From Bacillus mojavensis RO-H-1 = KCTC 3706 (GTDB lineage: Bacteria > Bacillota > Bacilli > Bacillales > Bacillaceae), in NCBI RefSeq assembly GCF_000245335.1, contig NZ_JH600286.1, positions 248,001 through 312,000 on the forward strand: a DNA stretch of 64,000 nucleotides. The letters run 5' to 3'. The first letter of the stretch is position 1. Each line of letters starts with the position of its first letter. The translations under genes were made by a program, and so were the position numbers. This document shows, one piece after another, positions 1 to 8,532 of the stretch. Under the pieces are notes generated by a model. It was not told the DNA's origin. It saw nothing but the letters and a program-made list of their open reading frames with translations, and searched no databases.

Positions 1-56
1 AGGATCTAAAACAGGCGTTATGTCAGGTCAAAGAGGGAGCTGTTTCATATGAGTAA
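1..56 (+). CDS. metI: 3' end of MetI (cystathionine gamma-synthase / O-acetylhomoserine thiolase), partial
   Basis: Only the last 18 codons are inside the window, read in the frame beginning at base 3 and ending at TAA 54-56. The stop lies inside the next gene (metC ATG at 49), an 8-base overlap that indicates translational coupling. The metI assignment comes from the adjacent metC and the known metI-metC order in B. subtilis. The S-box riboswitch expected upstream of metI lies outside the window. Confidence 0.75.
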   Translation, partial: DLKQALCQVKEGAVSYE

Positions 57-1221
57 TCATAATTGGACGCTGGAAACCCAGCTCGTTCACAATCCATTTA
101 AAACAGACGGCGCAACCGGGGCGGTCAGTGTACCGATCCAGCACGCCTCGACCTTCCACCAATCTTCATTTGAAGCGTTTGGCGCATATGATTACAGCCG
201 CTCAGGCACGCCGACAAGAACAGCGCTCGAAGAAACAATTGCCGCACTGGAAGGCGGAACGAGAGGATTTGCTTTCAGTTCAGGCATGGCTGCGATCTCA
301 ACAGCATTTTTACTTCTCTCACAGGGCGATCACGTTCTTGTGACAGAAGATGTATACGGCGGAACCTTCCGCATGGTGACAGAGGTTTTGACCCGTTTTG
401 GCATTGAGCACACGTTTGTTGATATGACAGATATCAACGAAGTGGCGCGGAGTATCCAGCCAAACACAAAGGTCATTTACATGGAGACACCGTCAAATCC
501 GACACTTGGGATTACTGATATTAAAGCGGTTGTCCAGCTTGCAAAAGAAAACGGCTGTCTGACCTTTCTGGATAATACATTCATGACACCGGCACTGCAG
601 CGTCCGCTTGATCTCGGCGTGGATATTGTGCTTCATAGTGCAACAAAATTCCTGAGCGGACACAGCGATGTGCTGTCAGGCCTCGCTGCTGTCAAGGATG
701 AAGAGCTTGGGAAGCAACTGTATAAGCTCCAAAACTCGTTCGGCGCCGTCCTTGGTGTGCAAGATTGCTGGCTCGTGCTGCGCGGCTTAAAAACATTACA
801 GGTCCGTTTAGAAAAAGCGAGCCAAACAGCGCAGCGGCTTGCGGAATTTTTCCAGAAGCATCCGGCGGTGAAACGCGTGTATTACCCGGGGCTGTCTGAT
901 CATCCGGGCGCTGAAACTCATAAAGGCCAGTCGTCGGGAGCGGGTGCTGTGCTTTCCTTTGAGCTAGAAAGCAAGGAAGCTGTTCGGAAATTAGTAGAGA
1001 ACGTGTCGCTGCCGGTCTTTGCTGTGAGCCTTGGCGCCGTGGAATCGATTTTGTCCTATCCGGCAACGATGTCTCATGCGGCAATGCCTAAGGAAGAACG
1101 CGAAAAACGAGGCATTACTGACGGCTTGCTCCGTCTCAGTGTGGGGGTTGAACATGCAGATGATTTAGAGCGCGATTTTGAACAAGCGCTGAAAGAAATC
1201 GCGCCAGTGGCGGTCCGTTAA
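49..1221 (+). CDS. metC: MetC, cystathionine beta-lyase
   Basis: PLP-dependent enzyme of the Cys/Met metabolism family, 390 residues, the usual length. It cleaves cystathionine to homocysteine, pyruvate and ammonia in methionine synthesis. The PLP lysine sits in HSATKFLSGHSD near residue 200, and the substrate-loop residues YDYSRSGTPTR near residue 50 are intact. The ATG at 49 overlaps the end of metI, with GAGGGAGC upstream as ribosome binding site. The gene ends at a strong bidirectional terminator. The close paralog family (MetI, cystathionine gamma-lyase) cannot be separated by motif alone, but position after metI supports MetC. Confidence 0.93.
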   Translation: MSNHNWTLETQLVHNPFKTDGATGAVSVPIQHASTFHQSSFEAFGAYDYSRSGTPTRTALEETIAALEGGTRGFAFSSGMAAISTAFLLLSQGDHVLVTEDVYGGTFRMVTEVLTRFGIEHTFVDMTDINEVARSIQPNTKVIYMETPSNPTLGITDIKAVVQLAKENGCLTFLDNTFMTPALQRPLDLGVDIVLHSATKFLSGHSDVLSGLAAVKDEELGKQLYKLQNSFGAVLGVQDCWLVLRGLKTLQVRLEKASQTAQRLAEFFQKHPAVKRVYYPGLSDHPGAETHKGQSSGAGAVLSFELESKEAVRKLVENVSLPVFAVSLGAVESILSYPATMSHAAMPKEEREKRGITDGLLRLSVGVEHADDLERDFEQALKEIAPVAVR

Positions 1222-1223
1222 AA

Positions 1224-1256
1224 AAGAAGCCGGCGATAGCCCGGCTTCTTTTTATT
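1224..1256. terminator. Bidirectional terminator between metC and yjcK
   Basis: Inverted repeat AAGCCGG/CCGGCTT with a 7-base loop, A-rich on the left and T-rich on the right, between two convergent genes. Confidence 0.9.
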
Positions 1257-1797
1257 TTTCATCATCAGGATTGAGAATCGCCAGTACTTGATGATCCTCC
1301 CATTTTCCGTTGATTCTCACGTTTTTTCGGGCAATGCCCTCTTTATGAAATCCCGCTTTTTCTAATACGCGCATGGACCCCAGATTGCGAGGCATGACAC
1401 CGGCTTCAATGCGATGAAGTTTTAACTCGTGGAACGCATAATCAACAACCAATCTGACCGCCTCAGTCATCAGGCCCTTTCCGTTATGTGCTTTGTCTAA
1501 AAAGTATCCAATAAACGCGCATTGCAGCGCTCCGCGGATCATTTGAAAAAGGGAAACCGTCCCGATTAATGTATGGTCTGTGTTTGTGAAGATGCCGAAG
1601 TGATACTCTTGGTCATTCTCCAGCCTTTGCTGATATTGTTCGATCCTTTTTCTCTGTCCTTCAATCGTATAGTAATCGTCTGCGCGAATCATGGAGAACT
1701 GTTCAAAAAATTCCCGGTTTTCGCTTTGCAGCCGAAGATTCTCTTCAGCATCTTCTGTTTCTAAAGGTCTTATATAAATAGTATGTCCTTTTAACAT
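1252..1797 (-). CDS. yjcK: YjcK, GNAT N-acetyltransferase of the RimJ/RimL type
   Basis: GNAT-fold acetyltransferase, 181 residues, related to ribosomal-protein-alanine N-acetyltransferases. The acetyl-CoA loop appears as HNGKGLMTEA near residue 105 and the conserved C-terminal NLGSMRVLEKAGF near residue 145. I start at 1797 because GGAGAG lies about 9 bases upstream; a longer reading from 1827 adds ten residues and has no ribosome binding site. The substrate is unknown; protein or small-molecule amines are both possible in this family. Confidence 0.85.
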   Translation of the reverse strand: MLKGHTIYIRPLETEDAEENLRLQSENREFFEQFSMIRADDYYTIEGQRKRIEQYQQRLENDQEYHFGIFTNTDHTLIGTVSLFQMIRGALQCAFIGYFLDKAHNGKGLMTEAVRLVVDYAFHELKLHRIEAGVMPRNLGSMRVLEKAGFHKEGIARKNVRINGKWEDHQVLAILNPDDEK

Positions 1798-1867
1798 ACA
1801 GCAATCTCTCCGTTCTCTCGTCAGCAATTTCTTTTACATAATATTCTAAGAAGAGTGTGGGAATCCT

Positions 1868-3058
1868 TTACAAAAAGGAAGAAAACCAATTTCCCATAAA
1901 GGTGCCAACATAATTGCCGATCAAGTAGCCGAGTGTGCCGACCAGCATAATTGGCGCAACAAGCTCCCGCCACCCTTTGGCAATCGCCATCGCAGCAGCT
2001 GTCGTAGGCCCGCCGACTGTGGCGTTTACGGCAAGCAGAATTTCCTCAAGGCGCACGCGGAACAGTTTACCGACAGCTAAGGAAACCGCTAAATTGCTGA
2101 TGGCAATGATAAAGACAAATAAGAGAATAAGAGGCGCATTTGTGATGATTAATCGAAGATCTGCAGGAATGCCAATTACCACAAAAAACAAATAAATCAA
2201 GTAGGTGCCAAGCTCCTGGGATCCATTGAGCCCTTCAAAAAAACGACGGAACAAAAAGATGATGAGAACAGTTAGAGACGTCAACACAAGGTACTGATCG
2301 CCAAGCGTCCCGGTCAAAAGAGGATGGGAAAACGTAATTTTGAAATAGCCGGAAATCTTAACGCTTACCGCAACAAGGGCAAAAGCAGCTCCGGCATTAA
2401 AGGCAATATCCTTTAATGAAATGTCCCTCCGCTTCCAATAGCTTTCCGCGCTGTTATTACTGTTTCCTTCTGCTTTTGCCTTATCTTCAAACGGCATCGC
2501 ATAATGCCGGCGAAACCATTTGAGTGCGGGAATGCTGATTAAAATAAAAAACAACAGCGCCATCATAAAGTTATCTGCCACAACCGTTGCCGACACATAT
2601 TCGCCCGGTGTCTCAAATTTTGCAGCCATCGCCGCAAAATTAATCCCGCCGCCGATATAAGAGGCACTGATCATTCCGCCGATCTTGTCTAGATAGGGAA
2701 TATGCTGTTTTAATAGAAAAAAAGCGGCGATGCTGCCAAACACTGTCCCTAAGGAACTTATAAGAAAAATAAACAGCAATCGCCTGCTTTCCTTAAATAT
2801 CTGCCGCACATTGATCTGAAACAGCAACAGAGGAATCGCAAGCGGCACCACATATGACCACACAGTATCATATACAGGCGATTCAACAGGAAGCACTCCG
2901 ATATTTGTAAACACCATAGCACCTAAAAGCGCGATGATAGCGCCAGACACAGCGGACGCCCACTTAAAGCGCTGCTCCAGCCCGATGCTCACCGCTGCCC
3001 ATACCGCAATAAACCCCCACAGCACCCAAACATCATCAGAAGAAATCAAAGAATGCAA
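1868..3058 (-). CDS. yjcL: YjcL, DUF819-family integral membrane protein
   Basis: 396 residues with about 11 hydrophobic segments; glycine-rich stretches such as SASYIGGGINFAAMAAKF and VNATVGGPTTAAAMAIAKGW occur in each half, which suggests an internal repeat as in DUF819 transporter-like proteins. No experimentally defined substrate is known to me. GAGGTGATG precedes the ATG. Monocistronic, with the tRNA-Val gene divergent upstream. Confidence 0.88.
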   Translation of the reverse strand: MHSLISSDDVWVLWGFIAVWAAVSIGLEQRFKWASAVSGAIIALLGAMVFTNIGVLPVESPVYDTVWSYVVPLAIPLLLFQINVRQIFKESRRLLFIFLISSLGTVFGSIAAFFLLKQHIPYLDKIGGMISASYIGGGINFAAMAAKFETPGEYVSATVVADNFMMALLFFILISIPALKWFRRHYAMPFEDKAKAEGNSNNSAESYWKRRDISLKDIAFNAGAAFALVAVSVKISGYFKITFSHPLLTGTLGDQYLVLTSLTVLIIFLFRRFFEGLNGSQELGTYLIYLFFVVIGIPADLRLIITNAPLILLFVFIIAISNLAVSLAVGKLFRVRLEEILLAVNATVGGPTTAAAMAIAKGWRELVAPIMLVGTLGYLIGNYVGTFMGNWFSSFL

Positions 3059-3155
3059 AACTCATCACCTCTATTATTAGAAAATTAAGACATATTATAA
3101 AGGCATGAGGAAAGAACAGCAAGTCCGGGCAAAAAAAGTTTTTCTGAAAAAGCAG

Positions 3156-3184
3156 TTGACGAATAGAAGGGAAGGTAATATAAT
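3156..3184 (+). promoter_or_regulatory. Sigma-A promoter of the tRNA-Val gene
   Basis: -35 TTGACG at 3156-3161 and -10 TATAAT at 3179-3184 with a 17-base spacer, about 50 bases before the tRNA. Confidence 0.82.
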
Positions 3185-3233
3185 AGAACTTGTCAGAAAG
3201 ACAACAACATACCCAGCAACACATACATATCAT

Positions 3234-3306
3234 GATTCCGTAGCTCAGCTGGGAGAGCGCTACCTTGACAGGGTAGAGGTCGCTGGTTCGAGCCCAGTCG
3301 GAATCA
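3234..3306 (+). tRNA. trnSL-Val1: tRNA-Val (anticodon GAC)
   Basis: 73 nt. The acceptor stem GATTCCG pairs with CGGAATC, the discriminator base is A, the D-loop is AGCTGGGA, the anticodon stem CTACC/GGTAG encloses TTGACAG (anticodon GAC), and the T-loop is GGTTCGAGCC. CCA is not encoded. The gene lies next to yjcL as trnSL-Val1 does in B. subtilis. It remains whole because element 1 restores the 3' end on integration. Confidence 0.95.
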
Positions 3307-3308
3307 TA
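3261..3308 (+). repeat. Attachment core, left copy (inside tRNA-Val)
   Basis: 48 bp identical to 20409-20456 and 27782-27829. It spans the anticodon loop to just past the tRNA 3' end, the usual crossover zone for tRNA-targeting tyrosine integrases. This is attL of element 1. Confidence 0.92.
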
Positions 3309-3314
3309 CACGGC

Positions 3315-3352
3315 GGTTAGAGGCGTTATATCAACGTTTCTAGCCGTTTTTT
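3315..3352 (+). terminator. Terminator for tRNA-Val supplied by element 1
   Basis: 13-base arms (GGTTAGAGGCGTT / AACGTTTCTAGCC with three G-U pairs) around a 5-base loop, followed by a run of six T. It lies inside the element, 9 bases past the tRNA, so integration replaces the chromosomal terminator, now at 27848-27880. Confidence 0.8.
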
Positions 3353-3359
3353 ATTGCGT

Positions 3360-3378
3360 TGACTTAGTCGATGACTTA
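3360..3378 (+). repeat. Left arm-type integrase sites (two TGACTTA repeats)
   Basis: TGACTTA at 3360-3366 and 3372-3378, starts 12 bp apart in direct orientation. The same pair with the same spacing occurs inside the right end at 20374 and 20386. Likely arm sites for the N-terminal domain of the element 1 integrase. Confidence 0.6.
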
Positions 3379-3467
3379 GGCGTATTAATGCGCAGGGTAG
3401 CGGTGGACTGTTACCGTGTTGAACGTTTCTTATTCTATTAAACCGGAATAGGAGGCGTTCTTTTTTT

Positions 3468-4517
3468 ATGGATAATATTCGAAAAGGGAAACCGATTAAA
3501 CGAACACGCAGGCGTAAACTTCGTGATCTCGGTGACTTGGACGGATTATTTCAAACGTTCATCACGATAAAGACAGCCGAAGGAAAAGCGAAAGGAACGT
3601 TACAACAGTATCGCGATAATTATAAATCTTTCACTACGTTTCTTGATGAGTTCGATATACCTCGTTCTCCTACGGTTATTGATCGAGATACAATAAGACA
3701 CTACATAAACTATATGCGCAATGATTGGGTGCAATTTAAGGGGAACGTTTATATATCGGATGAGGAAAAGAAGCGAGGTCTATCAGATAGCACGATAAAT
3801 ACGCGCTTAAAAACACTTCGAGTGATGTATAACACCCTGGAGAACGAAGGACTTATTGACAATAATATAATGGACGGAGTTAAGAACGTAAAAGAAATAG
3901 AGGAGCCTATTATTATTTTACAACCAGATGAGCTACAACGTCTTTTAAAAGCGCCTGATAAGAAAAACTTTGCAGATTTTCGTGATTATGTATTGATGAA
4001 CGTATTGTTAGACGGAATGATGCGAATTGGTGAAATAACACATGTTGAAAAGCGAGATTTTGATTTTAAATCTCATATATTAACGATTCGATCATCTATT
4101 GCAAAAAATCGAAAGACACGATATATACCTTTACTACCTACTACATGTCGGCTAGTTCAAGAGTTAATCGCTGAAAATGAATTAGATTTTAGAAGTGATT
4201 ATGTTTTTCTGACTAACTATGGAGCTCGTCTTGACAGAAATCATTTTAGAAAGAGATTAGTTGATTTTGCGGCAAAAGCTAACGTAAAAAAGAAGGTGCA
4301 TCCGCATTTATTTAGACATACTGCTGCTACGATGTTTTTGGAGAATGGAGGAGATAGCCGAATGCTTCAAAAGCTACTCGGTCATTTAGATTTGCGAATG
4401 ATACAGAGATATACACACGTGGCTGATAAATCGGTAGCGAAGGCGCATGCCAAACATACAGTGATGAATTACATTATCAAAGCTCAAGCTATGCCGCGAA
4501 AGATACAAAGGTCCTAA
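3468..4517 (+). CDS. int: Tyrosine-recombinase integrase of element 1
   Basis: 349-residue tyrosine recombinase that should integrate and excise element 1 at tRNA-Val. Residues about 30-130 look like the SAM-like core-binding domain; the catalytic domain follows. Catalytic residues are all visible: Arg in MMRIGE, Lys in AKNRKTRYI, HLFRH, LLGH and the nucleophile in QRYTHV. The basic N-terminus (KRTRRRKLR) may bind arm sites. The gene starts 160 bp inside attL and reads away from the tRNA. GGAGG lies an unusually long 12 bases before the ATG, across a T-run. It appears intact, so the element may be mobile. Confidence 0.92.
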   Translation: MDNIRKGKPIKRTRRRKLRDLGDLDGLFQTFITIKTAEGKAKGTLQQYRDNYKSFTTFLDEFDIPRSPTVIDRDTIRHYINYMRNDWVQFKGNVYISDEEKKRGLSDSTINTRLKTLRVMYNTLENEGLIDNNIMDGVKNVKEIEEPIIILQPDELQRLLKAPDKKNFADFRDYVLMNVLLDGMMRIGEITHVEKRDFDFKSHILTIRSSIAKNRKTRYIPLLPTTCRLVQELIAENELDFRSDYVFLTNYGARLDRNHFRKRLVDFAAKANVKKKVHPHLFRHTAATMFLENGGDSRMLQKLLGHLDLRMIQRYTHVADKSVAKAHAKHTVMNYIIKAQAMPRKIQRS

Positions 4518-4674
4518 AACAAAAAAAGAACGCCATCCAGCGGAAATAAATCCGATAGATAGTACGTCCTAACCCTACGTCTATCTTATCGAAAAAAAGC
4601 GTACTTGTCTACGTTTATTTAAGTGCGCCTAATTTTCCGACGGACCGGTGTCTCTTATCGAGGAGAGAAACCGA

Positions 4675-5409
4675 ATGTACACGAAAGAAGTCTCTAAAAT
4701 GGCTTCGTTCCGTTCAGTGGACGAGCTTAACGGCGCCATCCGTACGCACATATACCGCAATAAATCCGATCTAACGCCTGCCGCAATCGAGGTTCTAAAG
4801 GTGTTGTCTCGTCATGCCGTCAAAACGCTGGGCGTGGCGTATCTGAAGCTCGCAACGATCGCAGAACTAATCGGCAAGCACCGCGTAACCGTTATTCGCT
4901 CCATTAAACGGCTAATTAATCTCGGTATTATCCGCAAAGAAATTAAATACCGGCCAGTATCCGGTGGCAACGGCGCCAATATGTACGTTATCCTGCCGGC
5001 TGTTAAGACCGATGTTACCCCGTCCGTGTTACCCCGCCAAGCTGCTGAAAAGTCAACGGAGACAAAGGCGGAAGTACCGAAACGGAAAGACGAAGCTGTT
5101 ATTTCTCAAAGCGAAAATAAGTTACTACATAATACGTATTCTGCGTTTAAATCGGCGGTCAATACGTTTGTCAGCGATCGCAAGTTAACGAACAAGCTTT
5201 ACGGCATCTATCTCGCGCATACGTCGTATTTAAAAGGCGTTTATGCTGCTGAATCACTTCAAGAAATCGGACTGGAAGCCGTACGGCAAACATTTATCAC
5301 GACTAAACGGAAGGCTATACGCAATCTTGCCGGCTACTATAACGGCGTGCTGGATCGGATGCTCGACCGTTTGTATGCTGCGCGATTTGATTCGTTAACG
5401 CCTCGGTAG
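4675..5409 (+). CDS. Helix-turn-helix DNA-binding protein, possible replication or control protein of element 1
   Basis: 244 residues. The N-terminal half has a winged-helix/HTH pattern (TIAELIGKHRVTVIRSIKRL, then a GGNGANMYVI wing); the middle is charged and probably flexible; the C-terminal half is helical. This layout is seen in phage and plasmid replication initiators and in some regulators, but I recognise no specific family. The ATG at 4675 is chosen because GAGGAGAG lies 7 bases before it; a GTG at 4648 in the same frame lacks a site. The preceding 130 bp hold no gene. Confidence 0.7.
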   Translation: MYTKEVSKMASFRSVDELNGAIRTHIYRNKSDLTPAAIEVLKVLSRHAVKTLGVAYLKLATIAELIGKHRVTVIRSIKRLINLGIIRKEIKYRPVSGGNGANMYVILPAVKTDVTPSVLPRQAAEKSTETKAEVPKRKDEAVISQSENKLLHNTYSAFKSAVNTFVSDRKLTNKLYGIYLAHTSYLKGVYAAESLQEIGLEAVRQTFITTKRKAIRNLAGYYNGVLDRMLDRLYAARFDSLTPR

Positions 5410-5611
5410 CGTCTTCGTGCGTTAGTTCGTCGTGTTGTTAGCGAATAGCTTCGTTCGTGTTTCGTTAAAATTAGTATTATTCTACTGTTTTATGTTCGTA
5501 TTTTAGATATAAAAGCCAAATTTTCTTTAGTTATATCAATTTAATTTTCGTACTTTTGTTGAAAATGATTATTTGAATGCCTATCCTTTCATTAGAAAGG
5601 AGTGTTTGAAA

Positions 5612-6592
5612 GTGACAAAAAAGAAGGATATTTTCACTGTCAAAGAGGACTTAACTGAGTTAGCTAATTTAATACATAAATTGAGTTCATCCAATTCTTT
5701 TAAGGGCCGTACAAAGACTGAAAAGGCTCTTATTACTGTATTAAGGCAAATGGAGGTTGCGGGGAGTAGGAAGCGAACCATGAGTGATTATCGTCTTCAC
5801 GTAACAGACTTCATGGACTCAGAGAGCCTGACATTTTTGGACGAAATAACTACTGAATCAATTTATTTATGGCTTGAAAAAATGGATGTCAGCTCACAAA
5901 CAAGACTAATACGTCTAAAGTGTCTAAAAGCTTTTTTATCGCGGTGTTTTGATAATGGATGGTTTGAAACGAAGTTTTGGAAGAGTATTAATATAAAGGT
6001 TGATAAACGAGTGAAAGAAGGGGCGACGGAGCAGGATATAAAAATACTTTTATCCGTGCTAGATTTAAAAGATTTTGTCCAATTGCGCGATGCTACGGCT
6101 GTTCTCCTTATATATAAAACGGGGATTCGTGTAAGTACCCTGGCAAACCTCGAGGAAAAACACATTGATCTCTCGGATAAATTACTAAGATTGAACGGAG
6201 ATATTCTTAAGAGTCGCGAATCTTTATTGCTACCGTTCGATGATGTTCTTGGACGCATGTTAGACGTTTTGATGAAACAAAACAAAGCCATCCGAAGTCA
6301 ATACCAAAAAGATAATAACTACGTTTTTATTACGAAACAAGGTGGACCAATCGCAACGGGACCATCAAACAACAACATACAGAAGCGTTTAAATAAGTAC
6401 GCTCGTGAGTATGGCTTGAAAAATATTAATCCGCATGCTTTACGAAGAGGTTTCGCTAAATCATTACTTGATAAAGGCGCTAGATTAACAGATATATCAA
6501 AAGCGCTCGGCCATAGCGACCTTTCCGTAACAACACAGTATTTGTATCTAGATAAGAACGAAGTAGTGGAAAATCTACGGGAATTTTTATAA
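5612..6592 (+). CDS. Second tyrosine-recombinase-fold protein (recombinase or MrpR/YopP-like regulator)
   Basis: 326 residues with a tyrosine-recombinase fold. Candidate catalytic residues are present: Arg in KTGIRVS, Lys in DILKSRE, HALRR, LGHSD and Tyr in TQYLYLDK. GTG at 5612 is chosen because AAAGGAG lies 9 bases upstream; a TTG at 5573 has no such site. SPbeta-type phages carry recombinase-fold proteins (YopP and the lysogeny repressor MrpR/YopR, about 325 residues) beside a small Xre protein. Size and the neighbouring Xre genes fit that module, but the intact residues also allow a true recombinase. It converges with the Xre gene at 6604. Confidence 0.75.
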   Translation: MTKKKDIFTVKEDLTELANLIHKLSSSNSFKGRTKTEKALITVLRQMEVAGSRKRTMSDYRLHVTDFMDSESLTFLDEITTESIYLWLEKMDVSSQTRLIRLKCLKAFLSRCFDNGWFETKFWKSINIKVDKRVKEGATEQDIKILLSVLDLKDFVQLRDATAVLLIYKTGIRVSTLANLEEKHIDLSDKLLRLNGDILKSRESLLLPFDDVLGRMLDVLMKQNKAIRSQYQKDNNYVFITKQGGPIATGPSNNNIQKRLNKYAREYGLKNINPHALRRGFAKSLLDKGARLTDISKALGHSDLSVTTQYLYLDKNEVVENLREFL

Positions 6593-6603
6593 AAGACGCC
6601 GAT

Positions 6604-6825
6604 TTACTCGACGCCCTCTTCCGTTTCTTTCACTTCGAATAATTCTTCGTATTTGGCTCCGGTTGCTTTCATTATCGATGCGACATGCCAATCGTAATGC
6701 CTTTCGGAATGATCAAACCGAGATATCGACGCCTGCGGAACGCCGGATCTCCGCGATAATTCGGATTGCGACCACTCTAGCTGCGAAAGAACCGCACCAA
6801 GACGAGGCTTTACCGTAAGTTTCAT
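6604..6825 (-). CDS. Small Xre-family regulator A
   Basis: 73-residue Cro/C1-type HTH protein with ELSRRSGVPQASISRFDHS as the recognition region. The ATG at 6825 follows GAGGTGATC; a GTG at 6834 lies within that site. It is a clear paralog of the protein at 7350-7574: both share the MKL start, the SISRFD and DWHV blocks, an acidic C-terminus, and the same leader just before the gene. Probably a repressor in the element 1 control region. Confidence 0.82.
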   Translation of the reverse strand: MKLTVKPRLGAVLSQLEWSQSELSRRSGVPQASISRFDHSERHYDWHVASIMKATGAKYEELFEVKETEEGVE

Positions 6826-6834
6826 TTCGATCAC

Positions 6835-7349
6835 CTCAGCGTTAATTATAACGGAAAAACTACGCAGAATGTCAGCCTTCGCCGTCTCACGCGCGACCCT
6901 CCAAACGCTTTACAAAACTTTACGTAAAGCAACGTAAAAGTAATGGAAGTCCAAGTATATCGCGCATTTATTCAAGCGGATGTAAAGTCGGATTTTATGC
7001 AATATTTTAGCGCGATAAAGCGTATGTGAAACACCATCAAGCGCGGTATATCAACGATGTATAAAATCGTGCATAATCGAGTAAATACGGGAGTTCACAA
7101 ACCTAGTAATATCAACGTTTATCCAATGCTGTAACTTCCTCGAGTGGTGATTATGTAAACTGTTTTTGAATATAACATACAGCGATATACGAATGAGCTA
7201 AGTAGTTAGAAGGAGCTAAATCGGTATAAATATACCCGTATGAAAAACGAAAAGGGGGCGGGGGAGGAAAAACGAAAAGCCCGGCCACCAGGCGCATTTT
7301 AAACGCGCATTTCAAAAATTCACTTTGACTTATGAAAAAAGACGCCGGT
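6835..7349. other. Control region of element 1 between two Xre genes, with dyads
   Basis: About 515 bp without a convincing gene. Visible signals are a perfect palindrome CTTTACGTAAAG (6918-6929) followed by ACGTAAAAG, a dyad GGTATA-AA-TATACC (7223-7236), repeated ATATCAACG motifs near 7044 and 7109, and a duplicated GAAAAACGAAAAG flanking a G-rich run near 7242-7280. TATAAT on the minus strand (6845-6850) is a likely -10 for regulator A. Probably operator DNA for the small Xre proteins or the recombinase-fold protein. Confidence 0.5.
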
Positions 7350-7574
7350 TTACTCAGCGTCCTCTTCCGCGGCTTCTTCAATTTCGAATAGTTCCTCGAC
7401 TTTCACGCCGAGCGTCTTCGCTATCGAGAAAACGTGCCAATCTTCGTGGCGAGTGTTCTTATCGAATCGCGAAATCGAACCTTGTGTTACGCCGGATGCT
7501 TCTGCGAGCCTTGCTTGCGTCCATCCTTTTTCCTTCATTACGGCATGTAGGCGTGGTGTTGCGTTTAATTTCAT
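7350..7574 (-). CDS. Small Xre-family regulator B (paralog of regulator A)
   Basis: 74-residue Cro/C1-type HTH protein with RLAEASGVTQGSISRFDKN as the recognition region. The ATG at 7574 follows GAGGTGATC. The stop overlaps a GACGC/GCGTC hairpin followed by T residues that should act as its terminator. Strong similarity to regulator A indicates duplication inside the element; differences in the recognition helix suggest distinct operators. Confidence 0.82.
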   Translation of the reverse strand: MKLNATPRLHAVMKEKGWTQARLAEASGVTQGSISRFDKNTRHEDWHVFSIAKTLGVKVEELFEIEEAAEEDAE

Positions 7575-7817
7575 TTCGATCACCTCTGTGACTATTATAA
7601 TTTATTTAAATAGAGAACGGATAGTTTATCCAGTTTTTCAGCACAGATTTAGAATGCGAAAAATAAGCGATCAGATCGCTAGCTAAAGCATCAGTTTAAG
7701 AAGAAAAATGGATTATAGGAGATCCCTTCGTTTAATTTATAATGTTATCGCAAAAAGTGTTTGATCTTAAATATTTTTTAAAACAACCGATATTATATTT
7801 TGAGGTGATAATATATA

Positions 7818-8393
7818 TTGCGCTATTTAGAAAGTTCGCACCCAATTGTTGATAGGTTAGCGATGTGTCTTAGTATACTGTGTTGGTTTATTTATCCAAT
7901 TTTACTCTTAGGTTTTGCTTACATGCGAGAGTTCCCGCTTCCTTACTATATATTACTGAACTTAAGTTTCTTTATGTTTTTGCAGGTATTACTCACTGTG
8001 GTACACGAAAAAGCTCATGCATACGCTGCTTCTTGCTTTTCATTCAAAACTGAGATTAGCTACCGTAATAAAGATAAAAAACATTTTAGAGATGGACAAA
8101 AGTTTTTCAAACCATGTTGTCTATTTGAGGGTGATGCAAAAATCGGTAAGATTGCTTTCGTTACTATTGCAATTGCACCTGCAATTACGCTTTCATTAAT
8201 ATTTTTGTTGTTTTTATTACTTTTCAAGACATATTTATCTCAATTTTCAGATGTGTTTTATTTTGGAGCTTTGCTGTACCTAATAAAATTAAGAGGTTGT
8301 TCAGGTGATATTAGTCTTATAATTGGAGCGTTAAAGCAGTCTAAGGGCGTTAAATTTCAACAATTAGACGCGGGTAACTTTAGAATACTTTAA
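7818..8393 (+). CDS. DUF3267-like membrane zinc metalloprotease candidate
   Basis: 191 residues with about five hydrophobic segments. VVHEKAHAYAA near residue 62 carries an HExxH zinc motif at the end of a membrane helix, and GCSGDISLI near residue 165 resembles the second conserved motif of DUF3267 zincin-like proteins. It starts at TTG, with GAGGTGATA 10 bases upstream. The gene is clearly A+T-richer than most of element 1 and stands alone before a terminator, so it may be a cargo gene. The substrate is unknown. Confidence 0.65.
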   Translation: MRYLESSHPIVDRLAMCLSILCWFIYPILLLGFAYMREFPLPYYILLNLSFFMFLQVLLTVVHEKAHAYAASCFSFKTEISYRNKDKKHFRDGQKFFKPCCLFEGDAKIGKIAFVTIAIAPAITLSLIFLLFLLLFKTYLSQFSDVFYFGALLYLIKLRGCSGDISLIIGALKQSKGVKFQQLDAGNFRIL

Positions 8394-8403
8394 AAATGAA
8401 GAA

Positions 8404-8426
8404 GACGCCTTACGGGCGTCCTTTTT
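8404..8426 (+). terminator. Terminator after the DUF3267-like gene
   Basis: GACGCC/GGCGTC arms with a 5-base loop, then five T. Confidence 0.85.
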
Positions 8427-8532
8427 GTATTATAAGTAATGCAAAAATATACTGAGTTTTATAAGTGGATTTTCACACTTTATGAAAAAGGATTTACAAT
8501 GTCTAGTTTTAAAAAATCTGCTTAAATGTTAG

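Noticed and set aside
3036..3320. Open frames on both strands across the tRNA-Val gene
   Set aside because: They translate the tRNA and promoter and have no coding character.
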